The notes below the pieces were generated by a model. It did not search any database. It was not told the DNA's origin and worked only from the letters and a program-made list of their open reading frames with translations. Shown piece by piece: positions 57,470 through 64,000 of a DNA stretch of 64,000 bases. The position numbers and the translations under genes are program-made. Every line of letters starts with the position of its first letter. The stretch's first letter is position 1. This DNA comes from Sarcocystis neurona (lineage: Eukaryota > Apicomplexa > Conoidasida > Eucoccidiorida > Sarcocystidae). The stretch spans positions 777,789 through 841,788 of the forward strand of contig KL647292.1 in the NCBI GenBank assembly GCA_000727475.1, written 5' to 3'.

Positions 57470-57564
57470 TTTCTACGCCAGTACCTGCGGCTTTGTGTTA
57501 TTGCCGCACCCCCTTCCGCAGCAGCTGTAGGGAGACGCACACCGCGGCTGCAGTGCACCTGGAG

Positions 57565-57574
57565 TGTACGTACA
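57565..57574. promoter_or_regulatory. TGTACGTACA box, 96 nt upstream of the giant gene's ATG
   Basis: Perfect palindrome in the context AGTGTACGTACACCCCACG. GTAC-centred palindromes are a binding class for apicomplexan AP2 factors (AP2-G in Plasmodium prefers GTAC cores); the assignment here is inference from position and recurrence. Confidence 0.45.
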
Positions 57575-57768
57575 CCCCACGGCAACTCGCGTCCACGTCC
57601 ACGCCTCGCGCCGGACGCGGCCACCCCACAGAGCAGGAGTGCAGACCGACTTCAGGACAGCAACAGACAGTAGCTCGTGGGACGTATAATCAGTCCACTC
57701 GCGGGGCGCGCAGAGGACGTCCACCCCACAGTCCCTGCGACGCACGCAGAGCCTGTGCAGCAACGAGG

Positions 57769-57778
57769 TGTACGTACA
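57769..57778. promoter_or_regulatory. TGTACGTACA box, 300 nt upstream of the giant gene's ATG
   Basis: Perfect palindrome in GGTGTACGTACACCCCCCAC. It shares the downstream C-rich extension with the copy at 57565, so the motif is probably longer than the ten-base core. Confidence 0.45.
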
Positions 57779-59041
57779 CCCCCCACGGCGACGTGGACGC
57801 AGCCGGCGCCTCAGACGCACCTGCTGCGCCTCGGGGCCGTGGCGAAGGACACACCGCCCCTCTCAGCAGAGACACAGGCGGCACACTAAAAAGAAATTGT
57901 TCCCCTTTACGTTCTCCTTCTCCGTTGGGCGACCTCGCCGAAGAGAATGTCGCAGGTCGGCTTCTCCCAGCTGAAAAGCGGATATCTGCTCTGTGTTTGT
58001 GTGTGTTTGTGTCTATGCTTCTTCGGTTCTGGGTCGTCAAGCGATGCGGTCGTGCCAGAAGAAAACAGTCGAAAAGTCATCCTTCTACCTGATGTTCTGC
58101 TATTTAGGCCTTTCTCTCTGTGTTTCTGCAGTTTCACCCATGCGTGTAGCCAGTGAGGAGAACGTATCTTAGACTGCATCAGTCCTAGAGAGGCCTGCAG
58201 GGAGAAGTGCAATTTCTTCTCGTTATTATAGTCACTAGGGCGTGCATCTACTAGAAGCAGCCGCGGGAAAACAGCAGTTCTTCCTTGTCCACGCAGCCAC
58301 ATGCAATACAAAAGCGGACAATTCCTTCATGCTTCACTCCTTTCCAGTTTTCGACGCGTATGTCTCCTTCGTTCAGATGAGGTGCTACGGAGTGTTCGGC
58401 TGCGCAGAGAAAAACGAAAAAAGCGCCGGCCTGTGCACACGGTCACACCTGCAAGCTGTTTCTCCTAGGACGGAAAGAAGGCCAAACAGCAGCAACTGCT
58501 GAACACCCGGAGAACAAACCCCCATGAGTCCAAAGGACGCATGCAGCTACGCACGCGTCATCACTCTAGGCGTCAGTCACACTCATGTATATGTCGGTGC
58601 TTGCACATACACATATATATATACATCAAGACATGGGCGTACGTAGGTACTTGTAGATGGTGGTGTCACAGAGCAAGTATACTAGAGGAGAGAGATGCAA
58701 GACGGGCGTCCTGCTGCACCGTTTGGTTGTGGTAGTGGACGGAAGAGAACGGCAGCAGGGCGAAGGGAGTTGAAGTGGAGGAGGATAAGGGGCAGACGAG
58801 AGTGCGCCAAAAGCAGCAGCGACATCTATGCATGCGCCAACGCAAACGATCGCCAGGTCACAGAAACAGACGCGACTTACACATTTGAGAAACGGAGTCG
58901 ATGTCTGTTTAGGAGCGGAGTTCTGCATGGGGTCGGGGGAAAACGGGCGATACAGTCAGCTGGTGCAACGGAGAGAGGGAGTTGCGAGAGAACGGCGTGC
59001 AAAAGAAGGGGAGGAAAACGGCGTTTGGCGGAAGTCTGGGG

Positions 59042-59051
59042 TGTACGTACA
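59042..59051. promoter_or_regulatory. TGTACGTACA box
   Basis: Context GGGTGTACGTACACCCCAAA. Upstream of the candidate plus-strand genes to its right; no start codon is firmly tied to it. Confidence 0.4.
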
Positions 59052-59639
59052 CCCCAAATCAGGCACAACTGGCCGTCGCACAAGAGGACTTATGTTTCGC
59101 GGAAAACGGAGGCACAACTGTGCGTCAACAACTTCTTCGTGTCCTTTACGGGGTTCTACGAAGAAAAAGAAGTATGGAGGCTCTTTGAGGGAAGAAAAAG
59201 ACACATGCAGCTAGGCAGGATGCTGCCCCGTGTGGTGGACATACACTCCACACGTGCACTACAGTCGCGTTGGATGTCCCTGCTGACTCTGGAAAAGTAA
59301 TAAAACGAGCCGCTGCAGCTGCTGCTGATATGACTGTAGGGGGGGCGTCCCCGGTGGTATGCGGTGTCCCCGGGGCCACGTGTTGCTTCCCTTCGCTCGC
59401 TCTGCTGCAGCCCTGCAGCAGCTGCTGCTGCTTCCCGGACACCGCAGATGCACGTCTTTTTATTGATATAGATACACACAGACACATTCCTTGGATTGTA
59501 CATTTAATAGGTCGACAGAATCCTGCAGATGCACACACACAGAAGCCCGTCTATTTTGCACGGGTACCGTGGCGGTAGATCTCCTGCGGAAGGCACGTGG
59601 CAGTGTGCACACGAGAGACGCTTCGACGTCCGGTGTCGC

Positions 59640-59677
59640 GGTGTACAGACACCCTGAGCGGGGTGTACATACACCGA
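59640..59677. promoter_or_regulatory. Pair of variant boxes
   Basis: GGTGTACAGACACCC (59640-59654) and GGGTGTACATACACCG (59661-59676), one mismatch each from the TGTACGTACA core and about 20 bp apart. A further looser copy (GTGGACATACACTCCAC) lies near 59235. Confidence 0.4.
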
Positions 59678-60613
59678 TAGAGGAGAAGCACGTGCGCTGC
59701 TACTGCGGCTGCAGCGTTATTGCAGCGGAAGAATACAAGAAGGGACAACGAGCGAAAGAGGAAACTGCTGACCGGAGAGGAGAGAATGGAGCTGCTGTGG
59801 AAGGTGCAGCAGCACAACTCAGCTGACGCCGTGCACTGCAGCGACGCAGAAGCACGTCCTGCATGTATATCCATGTTTTACCTCGTGTCGCCACACAGGC
59901 GCAGCAGCCAAAAGGAAGAAGAAGCAATTGAGGAGGAGAAGCGCCTGTGTCTCTGACGGGAGAACGTTTTATTTCTTGCAGGGTGACTGGTGGTGTGGCG
60001 ACGACGGGAGCTGCTGCAGTCGCGGTGCGCGAAGCGTCGCAAGGAGCGAGAACCCGCGACTCGACAGAAAATCGCGGAGAAGACGATATCTTCGCAGACG
60101 AGAGAAGGAGATGCCTGAGGGATAGTCGGGAGGTGGGCAGGAAAAAGAGGAGGACTTCTCTTCTCCAGCAAAGAGGCGCACGAGCGCGGGCACTGCTGCT
60201 GGTCACCGCTGCGTATGCACCCAGCGGTGTGTCTCTGTGCACAGTGCGGTGTGTGTAGACAAGGTCTCGCCTTCCCTGTGCGAGCAGCAGCAGAGGAGGC
60301 GAAAGAAGAATGGAGAGGGAAGAGATGAATGCCTCCTGCGGGCGCATCGACTGGAGGATAGGAACCGTTCTGCTGCTGCTCGCGGCGGTGGTGCACTTGC
60401 GTCTCTGCTGCCGTTTTGTGGGGTGGTGGTGGGAGAGAAAAGCAACAGCCGCTGCGGCCGCTGCACAGACGCACGCAGAGAGCGCCGCAGCTGCTGCTGC
60501 AGCGGCAAAGGCGGCAGCAGCACGCTGAGAAGAAACAGGAGGAATGTGGTGAGTGGAAAAGTCAAAGACAAGCTTGAGTTCGTGCGCGGACTAAATCGAG
60601 AAGACAGCGACAC

Positions 60614-60975
60614 CCAGAAGAAGTGACACACTGTCGTCTCTTCGCTTTCCTCTCGCGACAGCTCAATCTCCTCCGGCCTCGTCTCGCTGACGGTGAGGGA
60701 GCCACACGGCTGCTCCTTAGCCATCCACACGTATAAAGTCCACCGGCCGTCTCAGAAAATGGGAAATAAACAGAATGAGAGAGACAGCTGGAGAGAGAGA
60801 GAGAGAGATAGACTTTGATACCGCCGAGCAGCTCATCTTGCGGTGTAGTGGGGTAACTTGTTTTGCGGTTCTTGCTGTAAGGCGCCGAGCCGGTACACCT
60901 ACCGTTGGCGCTGCGCCGTGGCGCTACTGTCGGTGCTGCTGCTGCGGCGCTCGGCCGGTACTCCTCCTGCTGCGG
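60614..60975 (-). CDS. Candidate two-exon fragment of an unrecognised minus-strand gene
   Basis: An upstream block reads PRRSANGRCTGSAPYSKNRK then TSYPTTPQDELLG and ends at a donor GGCG|GTATCA (60822/60821). A second block begins after TTTCCCATTTTCTGAG at 60750 and reads GRWTLYVWMAKEQPCGSLTV then SETRPEEIELSREESEETTV. Phase 1 matches on both sides (joining Asp). The intron would be only 71 nt. Residue use is much more protein-like than the surroundings. A further exon could start at 60524 after CTCCTGTTTCTTCTCAG (RAAAAFAAAA). Limits, start and function are unknown. The plus strand here also has a rival ORF end (60237-60626). Confidence 0.3.
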
Positions 60976-61275
60976 GTGGCCGTCATGCACCCGGAGGCAC
61001 CATCGTAAAGACGCTATACATTCGTGTGCTTGCGGAGGACAGGAGGGGGCGTCACACACCGGTTGCGAACAGAAGGGAAAGAGGAAGGGAGAGGGCAGAA
61101 AACAGTGGAAGAAAAGAGAAGTCCAGCATCAGCAGCAGTGCAAAGTGAGCCGCGGCTACGTGGGAAAAGAGTTAGACAGTGTGCGTGGGCGCGCGTCATC
61201 AGCCTGCGAGAACGGCACTAACTTTTCTATATACACCCGGGTCTCTGCCGTGCTGCTGTTCGCGCTGCTGCTATA

Positions 61276-61999
61276 ATGCTGCTGCTGCTACACCTGCTGC
61301 TGGCGCTGCAGGTGAGGTGCTCCTGTCCTCTTCTACTACTACTACTACCACTACTACTACTACTTCTATCACATCGCTGCTGCTGTTCTGCCCCTCCCCT
61401 CGTGTCCCTACGACCGCGTCGTCGCGTTGCAGGCGCTGCTCTCGCGCAGCGTGCTGTTGCTCACTGTGGACTGCTTTTCCTGTTGTTCTTGCCGCTGCTC
61501 TTCCTCGAATGCATCTCCCGCTGCTGCTGCTCCTGGTGCGACACAGAGTTTTCTAATTTCTCCGACGCACGTCAACCGTCAACATATTGCTGCTCAAACA
61601 GCTTTCGTAAGGAATGCTGCTTACCAGTGTCTTGGGCAAATGCTGCTGCCGCCCATGTGGCTGAATCTCCTGTTGCGGCGATTCCTGTGTGTACCTCTTG
61701 CTGCGCTGCCACTGACGCTTCTGCTGCGGTCGTTGCTGGCACCTCTCCACGCGGTGCAGCAGCTGATGCTGCTGCATGCCATGCTGGAAGAGTTTTTCAA
61801 CGTAGCGCCATCCGCAGCACTTTCCTGCAGCACACACGAAAGGAAACAGCAACAACAGGGGCGTCCCCACGTGCAACTTGACTGCTCTGCTGAAGCTGCT
61901 GCTAGTTCTGTTGGTGCTCCTGCTGGTGGCGCCCCCTTCTCGTTGTTTCACCTCGTCCTGCTGTGGCTGCGCCTGCTGCTGTCGCGCTGCTCCTGTTGA
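61276..61999 (+). CDS. Candidate two-exon gene, hydrophobic, possibly secreted or membrane protein
   Basis: ATG at 61276 begins MLLLLHLLLALQ and meets a perfect donor CTGCAG|GTGAGG (61311/61312). A good acceptor (GTCGTCGCGTTGCAG, ending at 61432) leads in phase 0 to ALLSRSVLLLTVDCFSCCSC, then TQSFLISPTHVNRQHIAAQT, LGQMLLPPMWLNLLLRRFLC, HAMLEEFFNVAPSAALSC and a Leu-rich end with TGA at 61997-61999. Total 200 residues, intron 121 nt. Leu-rich segments suggest a signal peptide and membrane spans, but CTG repeats also produce Leu by chance. Rival readings are an Ala-rich plus frame after an acceptor near 61627 and a Gln-rich minus frame (61553-62071). Function is not recognised. Confidence 0.33.
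61332..61364 (+). repeat. (CTA)n microsatellite
   Basis: Run of CTA triplets with one CCA interruption, inside the proposed intron of the 61.3-62.0-kb gene. Confidence 0.85.
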
Positions 62000-62385
62000 C
62001 TCAGACGACACGCCCGTCCGTTCGGTCTCCGCTGCCGTTGCTTCCTCCCCTGCTGCAAAGCTGCTCTGCATGCTGCTGGTGCTGCTCCTACGAATGGCTG
62101 CTAGTGCTGCTGCCGCGGATGCAGGGTGTCTTTACGTGAGAGGTTCAAACTGTAGTCCGTAGGGGCGAGAAGGCACGACAACAGCGGTAGCGGCAAACCA
62201 GGCGGACATTATGAGTCCCAGCAACACTGGCTCGCAGCAGCGGCAAGCCAGAGGAACACTCCCAGGCACAACAACAATGGCTGCAGCCACGAGAGCTGCA
62301 GCAACAACAGCAGGCACAACAGGCACGTAGCGGGAACGGCAGCAGCGGACAGCAGCGCCGCACACATTGCACAGCAGCACCCGCA

Positions 62386-62610
62386 GTGACCTTCATACGA
62401 ACGGCAGTCACAGCAATCGTTGCAGCAGCCGCAGCGACCTTCACAGGAACGGCAGCCAAAACAGCAGTCGCTGCTGCAGCAGCACTAGTCTTTCTGGCAA
62501 GCGCAGCAGCAGTGACCATTACAGGAGCAGCAGCACAGCAGGAAGGGTCACACATTCTTCACAAAATGCAGGATCAGAAAAAGGATAGAAGAAATGGTGG
62601 TGTTGACTAG
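62386..62610 (+). CDS. Short Ala-rich ORF end, low support
   Basis: Reads TFIRTAVTAIVAAAAATFTG, TAAKTAVAAAAALVFLASAA, then a polar tail EGSHILHKMQDQKKDRRNGG and a TAG. It is built on two or three imperfect copies of a ~36-bp unit (GACCTTCA..GAACGGCAG). It has no clear start and might be a last exon. The opposite strand is also open (Ala/Val/Cys-rich, 62555-62145), so strand is uncertain. Confidence 0.22.
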   Translation: MTFIRTAVTAIVAAAAATFTGTAAKTAVAAAAALVFLASAAAVTITGAAAQQEGSHILHKMQDQKKDRRNGGVD

Positions 62611-64000
62611 TGACACATCCAAATGCGTCTATACAGCCTCATTTGCTGTTCCATCTGTTTTTCCCTAGTTCTAGCAAACACTTTCACCGAAAACGTGTAC
62701 ACTTCCTCGAAGTAGATATAGTGGTGTACCCCACACCCACACACTTCAAAAAGTATCTCCTCGATTGTGAGTATCCCTACGCATAGAACACAGATTCTCA
62801 CTACGTAATTGACGGGCAATCATAAAATTGTACCTGTACCACATATTCACGCACTTGGACAAAGCTCTTATCGACTCTGGGTATGTCTGCAGATGTAATA
62901 CGGATTCCCTCTGTACGCCTGACGCACAGACACACACTTCTACTGCGCACACGCTGAGAGTAGTCGGTGGATAAAGACGACATAAGGAGGCGCAACAGCA
63001 GCGGCATTCTGAGAGCCACACCAGCTTCCCACCCGTCTCGACATGTGAAACGCCGAAATATAGTCCTCGTAGCTAATGTGTGAATTGTCAAAGATACACT
63101 TGATGACGTCGCGACGTGTTAGTAGACCCTTTACGCCGAACTCACTGCGAGCACCACACCGTTGTTGTCGTCGACCGCGGGTTACAACCCGGCGTCACAT
63201 ACACACGTAGTGATACACGACGCCGTCATTTGTTTGTACACATGTTCCACCAGTCTGCTTCATTGTCTGAGCTCTACTAGTTATATCTCTCTGCAGATGT
63301 AGCTTTACGCAAGTTCGCGCGTGTCTGAGTATTTGGATCTCTGGCCAGCCCCGTCTAAGTAAGTGCAGATATGCCAACTTGTCAATACCGGACGCTCTGC
63401 GATTCTCTGACATCTTTCGACTTTGCATTTCTACTGTTTCTATTATTCTTCTCCGTGACGTCGTCGCCCGCCGTCGGCTTGCCGCGTTTCTGACAATAGA
63501 CTGAATGCGTATTACGAGGACTGGTGCTGCTGGTTCCACACTCTTTCATAGCCCTATTATGAGAGATTTTTCTGCGGTACTCCACTTCTTCAACATTCTG
63601 GATTGCTTCCTTTCCCTACTTTTACGGCGCGCGTGTTTTCGACCCTGTTACAGTGTTCGCTGCCGGCGGCATTTTTTGCCGTTGCTCCGCGACGCAACTG
63701 TCACTCCTAGACATCTGCAGTGTGGGTAGGCGAAAACATACCTACACGCACAAAATGTACGTGGGTCAACGTTTTTTTGTCTGCATATATATACATATAT
63801 CTTTGTCTTCCTCTACAAAGCAATCCCTAGTGCCGGAGAGCAGCCTTGATAAGTCGACACCTGCAAATCGCTTCGTAAGTTCACTAATATAGTACCGTAG
63901 TGATATTTCCTAGCTTATTGTGCCAGAGAAGAGCAGCAGCACAGCAGGAGACCTATCACTAAATGTTAGCTTCTGCTGGCGGTCCCTGCGACCTTGAAGC
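62611..64000. other. Unique sequence with no recognised gene
   Basis: Balanced composition, no HAAR repeat. Short ORFs occur on both strands; the longest is minus 63539-63195 (114 codons, Arg-rich, MEPAAPVLVIRIQSIVRNAA at its start), without a splice or family signal. CAG repeat reappears only at the right edge (63,930-63,950). Confidence 0.5.

Larger units (their letters stand above)
57470..58250. promoter_or_regulatory. Upstream region of the giant gene with palindromic boxes
   Basis: It holds two perfect copies of TGTACGTACA (57565-57574, 57769-57778), both followed on the plus strand by CCCCAC, plus repeated CCACCCCACA (near 57620 and 57721). The composition is GC-balanced and free of HAAR repeat. 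ORFs on both strands (57947-58156 plus, with a hydrophobic Cys/Leu stretch; 57907-58311 minus) overlap and neither is convincing. Confidence 0.45.
58251..60560. other. Intergenic or unresolved region right of the giant gene
   Basis: No gene is firmly supported. Overlapping ORFs occur on both strands: plus 58695-59300 (basic, ends YEEKEVWRLFEGRKRHMQLG), minus 59700-60347, plus 59947-60258 after a good acceptor (TTTTATTTCTTGCAG ending at ~59980; reads RVTGGVATTGAAAVAVREAS) and plus 60310-60528 (IDWRIGTVLLLLAAVVHLRL then an Ala-rich tail, a possible single-span membrane peptide). These cannot all be real because several overlap antisense. Confidence 0.35.

Noticed and set aside
62611..63900. Short ORFs on both strands considered as transposon or retroelement remnants
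   Set aside because: I could see no reverse transcriptase, integrase or transposase motif, no terminal repeats and no target duplications.
1..64000. tRNA, rRNA, telomere or CRISPR features
   Set aside because: I found no tRNA cloverleaf with conserved GGTTCGA-type loop, no rRNA-like conserved stretch, no TTTAGGG telomeric array, and no regularly spaced repeats with unique spacers.

Overview
The window looks like nuclear DNA of a coccidian parasite of the Eimeria type. Long stretches of CAG/GCA/AGC trinucleotide repeat lie inside open reading frames and would be read as runs of Gln, Ala, Ser or Leu. These blocks alternate with AT-rich segments full of (TA)n microsatellites. This is the known pattern of Eimeria chromosomes, with homopolymeric amino-acid repeats (HAARs) in repeat-rich segments. 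I see no bacterial features, rRNA, tRNA or CRISPR array.

Most of the window, about 57.5 kb down to 5.2 kb on the minus strand, can be read as ONE giant gene. Eight open blocks join through GT..AG splice sites with matching phase: 57469-54994, 53763-45740, 41666-22119, 20901-20635, 19477-14732, 14040-12565, 10223-8451 and 6014-5166. They sum to 39,159 nt, an exact multiple of three, or about 13,050 residues. The first junction is phase 1 and all later ones are phase 0. One exon alone is 19.5 kb without a stop. Where the protein is not HAAR, it shows an N-terminal membrane anchor, many short alternating beta-strand segments, and a C-terminal block that resembles the end of the SABRE/Hobbit/FMP27 (BLTP2, 'Apt1'-type) bridge-like lipid-transfer proteins. 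My reading is an RBG/chorein-superfamily lipid conduit, anchored in a membrane (ER in the known family), whose beta-strands are separated by very large repeat insertions. The assignment rests on pattern and memory of the family, not on a search.

Region by region: 1-361 is the C-terminal end of a possible plus-strand gene, convergent with the giant gene. 362-5165 is AT-rich intergenic DNA with satellites. 5166-57469 is the giant gene with seven introns, most of them rich in TA repeats, CAG/CTG tracts or minisatellites. 57470-61275 is a probable promoter/intergenic region with several copies of a palindrome, GGTGTACGTACACC, two of them 96 and 300 nt upstream of the giant gene's ATG; some weak, conflicting exon candidates also lie here. 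61276-61999 is a possible two-exon plus-strand gene with a hydrophobic N-terminus. 62000-64000 is mostly unrecognised unique sequence with one short Ala-rich ORF.

Main uncertainty: CAG repeats carry no stop codons in any frame of the repeat strand, so long ORFs alone are weak evidence. I relied on Gln/Glu alternation, unique segments and splice phase to choose frames.
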